DNA from: a virus
Direction: 5' to 3' (one strand)
IMG/VR virus record: IMGVR_UViG_3300034061_001081
Span: 1-40,351 of that record
Length of the DNA: 40,351 nt
Positions 17,076 to 26,096 of the stretch are shown in pieces. Made by a program: the position numbers and the translations under genes. How positions within the stretch are numbered: the first letter of the stretch is position 1; each line of letters starts with the position of its first letter. Below the pieces are notes generated by a model. The model had not been told where the DNA came from. It worked only from the letters and a program-made list of their open reading frames with translations, and ran no database searches.

Positions 17076-17234
17076 TTATTTTTGGTAGCCTTGCTTTGGA
17101 GTGCCAGCAGTCGTGTAGATGCTTGGCTTCTTCTTGCCCAAATTAGGCATATTACCCATACCTTCACGGATCATACCGCGAGTAGGTGAGCCGCCGCTGA
17201 CGAGTTTAGGATCAGTTCCTTTTAGTGGTGTCAT
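17076..17234 (-). CDS. Small basic protein, 52 residues
   Basis: Found by translating the gap. ATG at 17232-17234, stop at 17076-17078, in line with its neighbours and filling the space between them. The sequence is Gly/Lys/Pro-rich (GMIREGMGNMPNLGKKKPSI) with a Tyr/Gln/Lys end. No family recognised. Tight packing between two late genes supports it as a real small virion or assembly protein. Confidence 0.55.
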   Translation of the reverse strand: MTPLKGTDPKLVSGGSPTRGMIREGMGNMPNLGKKKPSIYTTAGTPKQGYQK

Positions 17235-17252
17235 ATTTTTATTTTTTCTTTG

Positions 17253-17744
17253 TTATGCAGAGTAGATTGCAAGCCACTCTATACTTGTTATGGTTGTTGC
17301 TGGGGAAGTTCCGTTGTTTTCAATAGCTACAGTAAATCCATTTATGGCTTTAGTTCCATTGAGTAAAAATACATTTGGAGATGCTGCTGTTATTGGGGAA
17401 GATGGTAAGATTGCAGTCAATGATACTGTATAGTCATTGTCTGGCATATTATTATCAAAAGTAATAGGTTTTGTAGAATCTCCCGATCCAATTGCAGTAA
17501 GAACTCCTCTGCGAATCTGGATCGTATCAAGAGCATCGACTTGATTTTGAAGATTCTGAATGTCTTGATTGATGTTAGCAATTTCTGCTGGAGTTACATC
17601 GCCTAAACCCGGAACAAGGATAGTTCCATTGGAGAGAACCTCATCAATGAATTGCTGAAAAACATTTTGCCAGTTACCAGTTGGGCAGAAATCATCTGGA
17701 ACATTTGGAAATGTAATTGCTGGAGATGAATCGGCGTTGTCCAT
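17253..17744 (-). CDS. Short fibre-like protein
   Basis: 163 residues. A short N-terminal part with one Cys (DDFCPTGNWQNVFQQFIDEVL) is followed by a trimeric coiled-coil-like stretch (EIANINQDIQNLQNQVDALD, about residues 68-87) and a beta-rich C-terminal domain rich in Thr, Asn and Ser. This is the plan of a small trimeric tail spike or fibre. It follows the nozzle-like gene by 3 bp. No enzymatic motif is seen. Confidence 0.55.
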   Translation of the reverse strand: MDNADSSPAITFPNVPDDFCPTGNWQNVFQQFIDEVLSNGTILVPGLGDVTPAEIANINQDIQNLQNQVDALDTIQIRRGVLTAIGSGDSTKPITFDNNMPDNDYTVSLTAILPSSPITAASPNVFLLNGTKAINGFTVAIENNGTSPATTITSIEWLAIYSA

Positions 17745-17747
17745 AAC

Positions 17748-19592
17748 TTAATTTACAATATTGTAATTCCAATATTTTTCTTGGCAACACAAAAATGGTT
17801 CGCATTCTTGATTTTCTTCGGGGCAGTCACCAACTGGAGAATCATCGTTGTTCTTGATGTTTGCCATCAACCTTACTCGGTCAACTGTAGCCGCTCCAGT
17901 TAGGTTGACTTTAATCTGGAACTCGCTTCCTTCTACTGATGGGATACCTGCCAAGTCATTACACTCGCTTGGGTCTGGTGTATTAAACTTGTAGCGTTTG
18001 TAGCGATTACCTCCTCGTTGCGGGAAGCATTCGGTTACTTGCGGCGAGCATGGGTCACACCCGAATGTTGTAGGCACTTTCAGTTCTGACCAGCACGGAT
18101 TAGAATCGGCGCGGAACTCGGCTGAACTTTGAACTTCACCCTTAATCTCACTCATCCACATTTCTCCACCAGTAATCTTTTTACGTAGGAACTTGTTGGT
18201 AGCCCCGCTTCGGTTGAAGTCATACCTACCAGTTGTGAAGAAAGATTCAATTTGTCTACTTCCATTCGGGCCGTAGTCATCGCCTTGAGCTATGGTGAAC
18301 TCGTAAAGTCGGTTCTTATTGTCTGCGTCAAACGAGAATCCAAACCCACGCTTCTCACCTTGGATCAGTGCAGTGAGCAGTTGAGTTGGTCTGATGCCTG
18401 TCCAGATTCCATTCCAGCGGAATTGAAGTTGCGCATCCGGTGCTGGTGACGAAGATTGATCAAGGTCGAGAACTACCATTCCCCGATGATACCTATTCAA
18501 GCCTTCTGCATTTGTTGCTCTATAGGTCTGTGGAGATACAGTGCTGATAAGGTAGTTATCAAAGAACATCGTAGAAGCGAATTGCTTCAGCCAAGGAGTA
18601 TCATTTGATACCCATTTGTTTACTTCCCTTGAAAGTTTACGGAGTGAGAAGTATCGCGCAAATTCAGACTGGCTATTGGAGTAGAATGCCCAACCATCGT
18701 GTGACCTAAACCAAAGCTCAGAGTTAGCTAATCCTAAGTATGGTGATACACATCCACGCCCAAGGAGAGAGATGCGCTGGATGTTTGAAGTATTCCATTC
18801 TGACCTTGGAAGAGAGACATCCATTGAGAATGCTCCGTTGCCAGTTAGGATTACAAGCTCACCTTGTCCACGAAGGTTAGTTCCAATCTGTGGCATGACT
18901 CTCATGCCAGTGATATTCCCCATCATTGCAGGAGTAGAGAATGCACCGCCTTCTGCCCAGTATCCTATCTCAGTAAAGTTCTCCGTATTTTTTGTATCTG
19001 TGAATCCGTTTCCGTAGATAATATCCGAAGCGTAGATTTGGTTGAACCTATCAGATACAAAGACTCGCCCGAAAGCATACTCCATGATCGTGCCAATCGG
19101 CATTTGCTGCTTAAATGGATTGAGCCTGTATGCTGGAGTATTAAGGTCACCATCCCATGCTATGGCATTCTGGTAGCCATTCTGGATATAAACTCTATCT
19201 TCTGCCTGCACGAACCATGTGTGCATCATGCCCGGATCGTTGCCATCGATAAGTTTGTAAGCAGTTGCAAAGTTGTTTATGATCTTTAGAAAGTAAATAA
19301 CGCCAGATACAGACAATAATATCCCATCAGCGGATTCATATTTTGTTTTTCGATATGGATATGCCCCTTGAAAGTTACCATTCTGAATATCGTTAACGAT
19401 AGTCTCTGATTGACCTTCTCCAACTTTGATTGGAATATTCCGAATGCTTGGTCTGGTTCTGTTGATGCCACCTCGGAATGTCCTATTTACAGATTCTGAT
19501 ACAAAAGACTCTGGCAAATACGATGGATGCGTATCAGCGTCTTGCGCGACGATACTTGTGAATCCATCAAAGATTGATCCTTCTGCTGGCAT
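17748..19592 (-). CDS. Tail nozzle / DNA-stabilisation-like protein (gp12-like)
   Basis: 614 residues, beta-rich with repeated blade-like strands (GRVFVSDRFNQIYASDIIYG, GELVILTGNGAFSMDV, SELWFRSHDGWAFY), as in propeller-type nozzle proteins of podoviruses. The N-terminus (GSIFDGFTSIVAQDADTHPS) also fits such proteins. The C-terminus is unusually Cys-rich (FGCDPCSPQVTECFPQ, CPEENQECEPFLCCQEKYW). It sits between the gp11-like gene and the fibre cluster, expected for the tail-tip protein. Palindrome site 9 lies inside. Assignment is from fold pattern and position. Confidence 0.65.
   Translation of the reverse strand: MPAEGSIFDGFTSIVAQDADTHPSYLPESFVSESVNRTFRGGINRTRPSIRNIPIKVGEGQSETIVNDIQNGNFQGAYPYRKTKYESADGILLSVSGVIYFLKIINNFATAYKLIDGNDPGMMHTWFVQAEDRVYIQNGYQNAIAWDGDLNTPAYRLNPFKQQMPIGTIMEYAFGRVFVSDRFNQIYASDIIYGNGFTDTKNTENFTEIGYWAEGGAFSTPAMMGNITGMRVMPQIGTNLRGQGELVILTGNGAFSMDVSLPRSEWNTSNIQRISLLGRGCVSPYLGLANSELWFRSHDGWAFYSNSQSEFARYFSLRKLSREVNKWVSNDTPWLKQFASTMFFDNYLISTVSPQTYRATNAEGLNRYHRGMVVLDLDQSSSPAPDAQLQFRWNGIWTGIRPTQLLTALIQGEKRGFGFSFDADNKNRLYEFTIAQGDDYGPNGSRQIESFFTTGRYDFNRSGATNKFLRKKITGGEMWMSEIKGEVQSSAEFRADSNPCWSELKVPTTFGCDPCSPQVTECFPQRGGNRYKRYKFNTPDPSECNDLAGIPSVEGSEFQIKVNLTGAATVDRVRLMANIKNNDDSPVGDCPEENQECEPFLCCQEKYWNYNIVN
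19388..19401. repeat. Dispersed palindrome, site 9 (TTAA)
   Basis: TATCG-TTAA-CGATA, a perfect 14-bp palindrome inside the nozzle-like gene, coding TIVNDI on the - strand. Confidence 0.75.
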
Positions 19593-19594
19593 TT

Positions 19595-20938
19595 TTAGAA
19601 TGTTTTGCCGCGATCATCAACCCAACCATACACGTCAATGTATAGTCCACCAGAAGATGCTGTTGTAACAGCTACGGATACATCAACACCAATTTGCCTT
19701 GATGTATTGGTATAAAGTTCCATTGTGTTTGTAATAACTGTTCCTGTTGATCCTTGTCGAAGATAGTTTGAACCAGAATTGTTTACATTAGGAACTTGCG
19801 TTGATGGATATGCTGCTCCAGCTTCGTATACCGCCCAACTAACTGATGCTTGAGCAATCGATGCCACAAACAATGGCTTTACAATAATGTCAGATGGGAT
19901 TCCATTAAGGGTAAAAATTGAACCACCTACACCTACCGCGACATTGGATTGCGATGCAATTGGTTTTACTACTGTAATATCAGAGAAATACAAGAACCTA
20001 TCTCCAATCTGTTTGAATAGTCGAATGTTTCCAACTGAATCTGTAGTGAATGATCCAATCCTGCGATAAGAAGTATATGATGTATCTGGAACCGCTGGCA
20101 CAACGGAATTCAACGAAAAGATAACATCGAATGCAACTCCGTTTCCTATTACAAATACATGGTAAGTTGAATTAGATGCTTTAACACCAACATCCAATCC
20201 ACCTTCGTTTGTTCCAGCAGTCCAATTGGCGTTGATGTTTTTCACCATTGTTGCAGACAACAATAAGTCTGATGTGTTTGCTGTATTTCTGCATCGTCCT
20301 TCAACTACATCAAGCGTGTCATTTCCAGATGCCGAATTGTTCGACATCGTGAGTCCGTAGATATAACCTTGTGGGAGTTGGTTTGGCCCAGACGCGACAA
20401 ACTGGATATTAGACCCAACCATCTGCAATGTTGATCCAGATACGCCTGCCGTTGCCACCTGTAATGCGCCAGCGGTATCGCGGAAGAATACACCATTACC
20501 AGAAGGCAGGATGTTTGTGAGCGTTGATGCTACCCAGTTAGTTCCATCCCAGTATGCAACAAACTTATCTCCAGTTTGAGAAGGTTGCCAAACTTTTACA
20601 GTCCCATCTGCCATCATCACTAATTGTTTTGCAACAGTATTAGTTGTGTCTGGTGTTATATTTGGAAGGACAATAGGTTCAGATGTTGATCCGTTTCTTA
20701 AATCGATGAAACCATTGACATCTTTTGTTAGAATAGAATTGTTGCCTCCTGTTGTCCAAGACAAGTTTCCTCCGACAGATTTAAGTATCTGTTGTGAGGA
20801 TGATGGAGTTTGAAGCGTTTTCTGACAGGCAGCAGTATCTTCTACAACCAATCGTTTAGCTTGAGTTGTTAGCTCAAGTGGTTCGCAAAGCAACGGAAAT
20901 TGCGTGTCGCATGGCGGGCATGGTGTGCAGTAACTCAT
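19595..20938 (-). CDS. Tail fibre / adhesin with Cys-rich N-terminus
   Basis: 447 residues. It begins with a Cys/Pro-rich head (MSYCTPCPPCDTQFPLLCEP), then Ser/Thr/Gly/Asn-rich beta sequence with the fibre signature KFVAYWDGTNWVASTL and a YGWVDD-containing end. This is a virion surface protein without catalytic motifs. It ends 2 bp before the nozzle-like gene, suggesting attachment to the tail tip. The Cys head is shared in style, not in sequence, with the gene upstream. Confidence 0.65.
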   Translation of the reverse strand: MSYCTPCPPCDTQFPLLCEPLELTTQAKRLVVEDTAACQKTLQTPSSSQQILKSVGGNLSWTTGGNNSILTKDVNGFIDLRNGSTSEPIVLPNITPDTTNTVAKQLVMMADGTVKVWQPSQTGDKFVAYWDGTNWVASTLTNILPSGNGVFFRDTAGALQVATAGVSGSTLQMVGSNIQFVASGPNQLPQGYIYGLTMSNNSASGNDTLDVVEGRCRNTANTSDLLLSATMVKNINANWTAGTNEGGLDVGVKASNSTYHVFVIGNGVAFDVIFSLNSVVPAVPDTSYTSYRRIGSFTTDSVGNIRLFKQIGDRFLYFSDITVVKPIASQSNVAVGVGGSIFTLNGIPSDIIVKPLFVASIAQASVSWAVYEAGAAYPSTQVPNVNNSGSNYLRQGSTGTVITNTMELYTNTSRQIGVDVSVAVTTASSGGLYIDVYGWVDDRGKTF

Positions 20939-20945
20939 AATATTT

Positions 20946-21914
20946 TTATCTGACTCGATTTGCTGTTATGATTGAAGAAAATGCCATTGTTCCAACACTT
21001 CTAATTGGTGCTTTAATAACAATATAAACAGTAGAATTTGTTGTTACATTAAAATTAACTATTGGAGTTACAAAGTTATATGCTGGAGACTGAGAAACAG
21101 AAGTGAGTGCAGGAGCAAGCATTACTTGTCTTTGATTATCAATAAGTGCAGGGCTTGACGCATTTAATATACTTATACTTGCACCCATCGATGAGCCAGC
21201 AGTTGTTGTTACTGACGCAAAATTTAATGTTGCGTTTCCATATACATTCCACGATCCCGGTGTCAAAGTTATCCCTGCTCCAAACACGATATCATCATCA
21301 CCAATTGCTATAAGCGATGAAGTATTTTGAATTATTTCCCCAATGAATCCAGTGGTAGCTGAAGTCCCATCAGTAATCCCCTGCACAACTTTAGATGTCA
21401 ATGCTCCAGTAGCTGTTCCTGCAAGGTTAGGAGATGTGATCGTCGCGCCAGTTGTAATCGTTGCTGGTATGGTTATATTTGCACCACCATTGAATGATGT
21501 TGCCGTCCCTGTAACTGATCCAGAAATAGCAATAGTCCTTGCAGTTTCGAGTGTTGTTGCAGTTCCAGCATTTCCAGTAATGCTACCAACAATTGGTTGT
21601 GTAAATGTTTTAACTCCTGTTATTGTTTGATTGGTATTTGTTCCAACAAGTATTGCAGACCAAATGGTTCCATTCCATGTGTAGATAATATCGTCTGTTG
21701 TGTTGAAATACAACGCTCCTTCGATTAATGGATTACCATTGTTATCGGTAGTTGGTGCGACATCTTTTGGCCCAAGATATACTTGGTTGAACCCATCAGA
21801 TGTATATTGCGCCATCCTTGCGTAGTATGCTGCCCGTTCAGCGATTGCATTCATTGCATCTTCACTTGGGCCGCACGGGTTACATTTAGAACTTCTGGAA
21901 TTTCCGCAACTCAT
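20946..21914 (-). CDS. Tail fibre with T7-type fibre N-terminal motif
   Basis: 322 residues. The Cys-rich head (MSCGNSRSSKCNPCGPSEDA) is followed by a helix with AERAAYYARMAQ and then by GALYFNTTDDIIYTWNGTIW, a motif common in T7-like and other phage fibres. The rest is Thr/Gly/Ala-rich repeats (TGNAGTATTLETARTIAISG), typical of fibre shafts, with a beta C-terminus. The AERAAYYAR helix resembles the YARAA/YTRAA helix in the two collagen-like fibres, suggesting a common docking element. Confidence 0.7.
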   Translation of the reverse strand: MSCGNSRSSKCNPCGPSEDAMNAIAERAAYYARMAQYTSDGFNQVYLGPKDVAPTTDNNGNPLIEGALYFNTTDDIIYTWNGTIWSAILVGTNTNQTITGVKTFTQPIVGSITGNAGTATTLETARTIAISGSVTGTATSFNGGANITIPATITTGATITSPNLAGTATGALTSKVVQGITDGTSATTGFIGEIIQNTSSLIAIGDDDIVFGAGITLTPGSWNVYGNATLNFASVTTTAGSSMGASISILNASSPALIDNQRQVMLAPALTSVSQSPAYNFVTPIVNFNVTTNSTVYIVIKAPIRSVGTMAFSSIITANRVR

Positions 21915-21943
21915 ATTTTTAATATATTGATTGTTTTTTATTT

Positions 21944-22363
21944 CTAAGCAAGAATTATTTTTTTGATCGTGCTTCCCTTAGGTTCTGTAACATGACCATT
22001 ATCCCAAATTATTTTTCCTTTGCCAATATGTGTTCCTTTGCTGTTAGGGTTGTCTCTACGCGAGACTCGTATTCCTTCGGCGGGGGGCCATTTTATCGTT
22101 AACGATACTTTCTCTTTAGCAAGTTTTTCTTTTTGAGTAGGTCGATAACCAAATACAGTAACTTTTCTTTTCAGTTCATCGTTCCAATAGGTGATAGCTT
22201 TTTTTTCTACTTGACCACCTTTAATGGCAGATGACAATTGTTCAGCTACTCTTTCGGAACTGCACTCCAATTGTTCAGCGATGGTTTCACGAGTATCCCA
22301 TCCACTCGGCCATTTGTAATGCTCTTTATTATGAGCTTCTACTATTTTGTTCCAGTTTGCCAT
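21944..22363 (-). CDS. Small winged-helix-like DNA-binding protein
   Basis: 139 residues. Residues about 20-50 (WDTRETIAEQLECSSERVAEQL) look like a helix-turn-helix, followed by strands (VEKKAITYWNDELKRKVTVF) like a wing. The C-terminal half is basic and ends in GHVTEPKGSTIKKI. It follows the metallophosphoesterase by 3 bp, and palindrome site 10 lies inside. It is out of place among fibre genes, so a regulatory or accessory role is likely; its target is unknown. Confidence 0.55.
   Translation of the reverse strand: MANWNKIVEAHNKEHYKWPSGWDTRETIAEQLECSSERVAEQLSSAIKGGQVEKKAITYWNDELKRKVTVFGYRPTQKEKLAKEKVSLTIKWPPAEGIRVSRRDNPNSKGTHIGKGKIIWDNGHVTEPKGSTIKKIILA
22094..22107. repeat. Dispersed palindrome, site 10 (TTAA)
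   Basis: TATCG-TTAA-CGATA inside the small DNA-binding gene, coding VSLTIK on the - strand, the same alternative frame as site 6. Confidence 0.75.
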
Positions 22364-22366
22364 TGG

Positions 22367-23371
22367 TTAATCCTCCAAAAATATAGGCCAAGTTCCAGTT
22401 CTTCCTCGTTTCGCATCAAAAAGAAAGTATGTTTGTTGTGGTGGCTCGTATGCCGCCTTGATGGAAATGCTGTATGCGTTGTGTCCCACGAGACTTCCAT
22501 TGCTAATCCATTTTGGATTCTGTTGTGAAGTATGCCAATGACCGAAAATGTCGATGTCTGCTGACCTTCCTTTATTCCAACTTGAGATTGCTTTCTCTAC
22601 GGGTATGGTCAACCCACCCACGCCCCCTTGATATTTCAATCCGTCACCATGATGCAGTCGGAATATTTTTCCAAATACTTCAAGGTATGTGTGGTAGCTT
22701 TCTCCTACAATCCATTCTACGCCTTCAATCTCTTGTTCTAGCAATTTGTAAAGAAGCCACTCGTAGCTGTTTTTGTAAGCTGTGCTGTGCCGAGGTTTGA
22801 TTGTAGTCCTGCCGTGATTGCCGATTGAACATGGAATGATAATCCGTTCAAAGTTTCCTTCTTTTTTAATCGTGTTGATTAGTTTGGATAGCTTTTGGCG
22901 TAACCAAAGAATTGTTTGCGTAGGTGACAATTCGTTTTCTTCGCGGAGTTCTTCGTGAATATATCCGGTCATCAAGTCACCTAAGAGTGCAAGAACCAAG
23001 ATAGGAATATCGCGCCCCGCTCGTTCAATTTCTGTTAGTCGCAAAATAGACTTGGTAGTTTTTTCAATGCGTTGATCTGCAATTTCAAGATTGAAATTGT
23101 TTAAGTGCGAAACTGTCCTTGGATCAACTTGTTCTTCAACGTGCCAGTCAGACAATACAGCGACTGCCGCACTTGATATTCCTCGCGCCGATTCAATTTT
23201 GTATGTGTCTCTCTTAAACTTGTCTTCCTTCAATGCAGATACAATTCCAAGTTGTTTATCCAGTTCTTCTACTGTTTGCTGATAGCGTTTGATCTGGTTT
23301 TTATAATCCGCAATTTCTACTTCATGGGATTTTTTTGTAGCATCCCGTTCGATTTGTTGCCATTTATTCAT
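22367..23371 (-). CDS. Calcineurin-like metallophosphoesterase
   Basis: 334 residues. An N-terminal coiled coil (1-60) is followed by the full set of metallophosphoesterase motifs: LSDWHVEE (Asp75, His77), GDLMTG (Asp132), GNHGR (184-188), HHGD (240-243) and GHWH (277-280). The coiled coil suggests oligomerisation or tethering. In phages such enzymes may hydrolyse phosphodiesters of nucleic acids or nucleotides; the substrate here is unknown. It lies in the fibre cluster, so a late or virion-associated role is possible. Palindrome site 11 ends 8 nt before its ATG, with no Shine-Dalgarno sequence visible. Confidence 0.85.
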   Translation of the reverse strand: MNKWQQIERDATKKSHEVEIADYKNQIKRYQQTVEELDKQLGIVSALKEDKFKRDTYKIESARGISSAAVAVLSDWHVEEQVDPRTVSHLNNFNLEIADQRIEKTTKSILRLTEIERAGRDIPILVLALLGDLMTGYIHEELREENELSPTQTILWLRQKLSKLINTIKKEGNFERIIIPCSIGNHGRTTIKPRHSTAYKNSYEWLLYKLLEQEIEGVEWIVGESYHTYLEVFGKIFRLHHGDGLKYQGGVGGLTIPVEKAISSWNKGRSADIDIFGHWHTSQQNPKWISNGSLVGHNAYSISIKAAYEPPQQTYFLFDAKRGRTGTWPIFLED

Positions 23372-23379
23372 TTGTTTTT

Positions 23380-23393
23380 TATCGTTTACGATA
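23380..23393 (-). repeat. Dispersed palindrome, site 11 (TAAA on - strand)
   Basis: TATCG-TTTA-CGATA (+) 8 nt before the metallophosphoesterase ATG. A TTGACT lies upstream on the - strand with 17 nt between it and AACGAT within the site, so the site could lie over a weak promoter core. Confidence 0.9.
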
Positions 23394-23414
23394 GTTTAGG
23401 TTTAGTCAAAGATT

Positions 23415-23627
23415 TTAAAATCTTGATTGTAGGTGTTCTCCATTCAAACGATAATTAATAATTCCAGTCACTTCTGGAATTGTAATTGTAGCAGAAATAA
23501 TCTCTGAGTCAGATGGAATTTTTTCATCAATTATTGATACAACTTGATTTATATCATTCTGATCAATTTCTTGTTCAGAAATCTCAACCCAATTTACCTT
23601 GTCAGTTGAAAACAATGTTTTATTCAT
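23415..23627 (-). CDS. Small hypothetical protein
   Basis: 70 residues, acidic, with a WVEISEQEIDQNDINQVVSI segment and a beta-like end. No family recognised. It starts 3 bp after the collagen/beta-helix fibre gene and precedes the metallophosphoesterase, so it could be a fibre chaperone or part of the accessory pair. Confidence 0.55.
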   Translation of the reverse strand: MNKTLFSTDKVNWVEISEQEIDQNDINQVVSIIDEKIPSDSEIISATITIPEVTGIINYRLNGEHLQSRF

Positions 23628-23630
23628 ATT

Positions 23631-24662
23631 TTATCCTTGATTATTTTCTGTATTGGTTCCATCCAAACAAACGCGAGTAATGCCCGGAGACGTAACTGTT
23701 GGGAATGTTCCAGAAGTTAATCTGCAAAAATAAAGACTCCCATTTATTTTTGTTGATGTTGTTCCGCCATTTCCAAATGATCCCAAACCACCTTGGCAAC
23801 GAGTTAATGTTCCAGAAATTCCAATTGCAGGAGTCAATGTGTTTGAACCAAATGCGTTGCCTCCCCCAATGCAATCTGTTGCTGTTCCAGAAAATCCACC
23901 TCCAAATCCAAATGAGCTGGAGTTTGTTGCTTCGCATCGTATAAAAATTCCACTTGCAATGCTATTTATATTTGGCGTGCTGCTACCTCCGAATGATCCT
24001 GATTTGGTTGATTTGCAATCAATAAAAGTTCCATCTGCTCTTTGCCCAAATGCCCCTATAGCAAGTCCCGATCCAGAAACTAAACATCCAATATATGTTC
24101 CAGAAGCAAAACCAGTTTGAGTAGAGTTATTGAATGAACCCGGATTTGCTGCACAATTCTGAAAAACATTCAATGGCAAAGATGATGATAATTGAATAGT
24201 ATTTGTAGTTGACCCAATTCCTGTAATTCTTACATCATTTGCACTAACACTCATGTTAAATCCAGTAAAGTATACTGATGGATTTTGAAATTGATTACCA
24301 ATACAGAATATATCAACAAATTGAGTATTCACATTCCATTGAGCGGATAATGTGTAAACTCCGGGATAAATAATCAATGTTGCTCTATTTGTTGCGGAGA
24401 GAGCATTTCCTTGAGGTGTTAAGGATGCGGCTTGAGTGTATTTTGTAAGAAGATCATCTCCAGGAACCGCAAACACTTGACTGCTTGGTGATGGATTAGA
24501 TACGCCAGTGGCTCCTGTAGCTCCAACGCCAGTGGCTCCTGTAGCTCCGCTTGCGCCAATAGATTGCTGGGCAATGCACGCTGATTGAGCGGCGGCTTGG
24601 GCGAAATCTCTTGCGGCTCTTGTATAGTTTGCAACTATAATAGTTTCATTGCAATTGCTCAT
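23631..24662 (-). CDS. Collagen-like tail fibre with beta-helix domain
   Basis: 343 residues. The anchor is MSNCNETIIVANYTRAARDF plus an Ala/Gln helix, then a short collagen-like GAT/GV repeat (about 36-55), then a right-handed beta-helix-like domain with short repeating strands (FIDCKSTKSGSFGG, FIRCEATNSSSFGF, LTRCQGGLGSFGNG) recalling pectate-lyase folds. No catalytic site is identifiable. The anchor resembles that of the next upstream fibre (24910-26082). Palindrome site 12 ends 5 nt before its ATG. Confidence 0.75.
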   Translation of the reverse strand: MSNCNETIIVANYTRAARDFAQAAAQSACIAQQSIGASGATGATGVGATGATGVSNPSPSSQVFAVPGDDLLTKYTQAASLTPQGNALSATNRATLIIYPGVYTLSAQWNVNTQFVDIFCIGNQFQNPSVYFTGFNMSVSANDVRITGIGSTTNTIQLSSSLPLNVFQNCAANPGSFNNSTQTGFASGTYIGCLVSGSGLAIGAFGQRADGTFIDCKSTKSGSFGGSSTPNINSIASGIFIRCEATNSSSFGFGGGFSGTATDCIGGGNAFGSNTLTPAIGISGTLTRCQGGLGSFGNGGTTSTKINGSLYFCRLTSGTFPTVTSPGITRVCLDGTNTENNQG

Positions 24663-24667
24663 AATTT

Positions 24668-24681
24668 TATCGTTAACGATA
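24668..24681. repeat. Dispersed palindrome, site 12 (TTAA)
   Basis: TATCG-TTAA-CGATA 5 nt before the start of the beta-helix fibre gene. TTGACC lies 17 nt upstream of the AACGAT in the site (- strand), the same layout as site 11. Confidence 0.9.
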
Positions 24682-24746
24682 CTTTTATTTTGGTCAAGTA
24701 TTATTTAGTTCACCTTCAGAATTTTGATATTTGTTATTAGTGTTCA

Positions 24747-24908
24747 TTATTCTGGTTTTTGTGGTAGAGTTGCGTAATCAATTTCTCTTGCTAAAACTGC
24801 ATATGTGTTGGGTAATGGTTCCCACAATGGATACAAATCTTTATTCCAATCTGTTATAAAATCCAACCATCCACCCTCCCTATTAATTATTGCGTATTGT
24901 TCAGTCAT
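24747..24908 (-). CDS. Small hypothetical protein following a fibre gene
   Basis: Found by translating the gap: 53 residues, ATG at 24906-24908, TAA at 24747-24749, starting 1 nt after the stop of the Gly-rich fibre. It contains EGGWLDFITDWNKDLYPLWE and is rich in Trp, Tyr and Pro. Small acidic, Trp-rich proteins after a fibre are often fibre-assembly chaperones, but no family was recognised. A 17-codon reading frame follows in a TAATG overlap. Confidence 0.5.
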   Translation of the reverse strand: MTEQYAIINREGGWLDFITDWNKDLYPLWEPLPNTYAVLAREIDYATLPQKPE

Positions 24909-24909
24909 A

Positions 24910-26082
24910 TTAAAAATAGGTTGTTACAACTACAATACCTTGCGAACCATTGCCACCTTTGCCAGATGCGAACCCGCTACCTCCACCACCTCCACCACCA
25001 CCCGCGCCATAGAGTCCTCCGTTGCCTCCTGCCATTGCGGGTGCTGTAAAACTTGCTGTGCCTCCACCGCCACCAGAAGCATTCAGCGGAGTATTAGTTG
25101 GAACATCTGGCCCATTCACGCCAGCACCGGGAGCAGTTGCTGATCCATTATATAAAGTTGATAATCCTCCATTGCCTCCAGTTCCTACTGATACTGATCC
25201 CGGAGTTCCACCACCACCACCGCCACCACCGCCAGCACCTGTGTTTAATCCTGCATTTGATCCTGCGCCTGTCGCTGATCCATTTGCTCCTGTGCCGCCA
25301 GTAAAGATTGCTCTACCTCCACCAGCACCAGCAGAACCACCAGCACCAGCAGCACCTCCAGTTCCATTCCCTCCCCTGTCGGCATAAACCCATAGTCCAA
25401 AATTAGACGGGATTCCGGGCGTTCCGTTAATTCCAAGTCCAACAGATGTTACGGAAGCTCCACCCGCCCCACCAGCACCAACAACTCCATTTTCCGAAGC
25501 TCCAAGCAATGCAGCGGATAGAGTAACAAAATTTCTTGCTCCAGCACCACCACCGCCACCACCAGATGCAGGCGATGCTGCTGCACTCATTTGTCCAGAC
25601 CCCCCACCTCCACCACCACCAATAACTGTAACATGAACAGATTTTGCGTTAAGAGGTTTGTTCCAAGTAAATGCACCCGGAGTTGAGAAAACCTGAATAT
25701 CAGAAGTTGCCATTCCTCCTGTAGCACCAGTCGCGCCTTGCGCTCCTACACCAGTTGCTCCTGTGCTTCCAGTAGCACCAACGCCAGTTGCTCCTGTGCT
25801 TCCAGTAGCACCAACGCCAGTTGCTCCTTGAACTCCTGTAGCTCCAACTAATCCTTGAATGCCCGTTGCACCTGTGCTTCCCGATCCGGTTGCACCAGTA
25901 GCCCCGGTTCCTGATGGACCTTGAATACCTGATGCCCCTGTAGCACCTGTGGCCCCTTTACTTGCATTCAGTATTGCACAGTATGCCCGTTGAGCGGATT
26001 CCGCGCTTTGTTGTGCGGCTCTTGCATATGAAGCTGCAAGCACTGTTGAACCATCAAATGGATTGGAACACGAATTACCCAT
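24910..26082 (-). CDS. Collagen-like, glycine-rich tail fibre
   Basis: 390 residues. The N-terminal anchor ([20 protein letters not shown], residues 12-31) is followed by a collagen-like region of [15 protein letters not shown] repeats (about 43-125), a beta-strand linker ([16 protein letters not shown]) and a C-terminal domain of poly-Gly and GG-X blocks (about 160-390). This design resembles phage adhesins built of polyglycine-II helices. The 33-bp repeat at 25751-25828 encodes part of the collagen region. Palindrome site 13 abuts its ATG directly. It is a receptor-binding candidate; the ligand is unknown. Confidence 0.8.
   Translation of the reverse strand: MGNSCSNPFDGSTVLAASYARAAQQSAESAQRAYCAILNASKGATGATGASGIQGPSGTGATGATGSGSTGATGIQGLVGATGVQGATGVGATGSTGATGVGATGSTGATGVGAQGATGATGGMATSDIQVFSTPGAFTWNKPLNAKSVHVTVIGGGGGGGSGQMSAAASPASGGGGGGAGARNFVTLSAALLGASENGVVGAGGAGGASVTSVGLGINGTPGIPSNFGLWVYADRGGNGTGGAAGAGGSAGAGGGRAIFTGGTGANGSATGAGSNAGLNTGAGGGGGGGGGTPGSVSVGTGGNGGLSTLYNGSATAPGAGVNGPDVPTNTPLNASGGGGGTASFTAPAMAGGNGGLYGAGGGGGGGGSGFASGKGGNGSQGIVVVTTYF
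25751..25828 (-). repeat. 33-bp tandem repeat in the collagen region
   Basis: Two full copies (25751-25783 and 25784-25816) of a 33-bp unit encoding an 11-residue GAT/GST/GV block, plus a 12-bp partial copy. Such repeats allow length change of the fibre by recombination or slippage. Confidence 0.8.
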
Positions 26083-26096
26083 TATCGTTTACGATA
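26083..26096 (-). repeat. Dispersed palindrome, site 13 (TAAA on - strand)
   Basis: TATCG-TTTA-CGATA (+). On the - strand the site ends immediately before the ATG of the Gly-rich fibre and overlaps the last codons and stop of the endolysin-like gene (stop at 26089-26091). Confidence 0.9.

Noticed and set aside
23371-24681. Promoters TTGACT/TTGACC-N17-AACGAT at sites 11 and 12
   Set aside because: The -10 hexamers are poor and lie inside the palindrome, so the spacing alone does not justify calling promoters. The layout is noted with the sites.
24694-24747. 17-codon reading frame starting in a TAATG overlap after the 53-residue gene
   Set aside because: Too short and of generic composition. 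Coupling alone does not support it.
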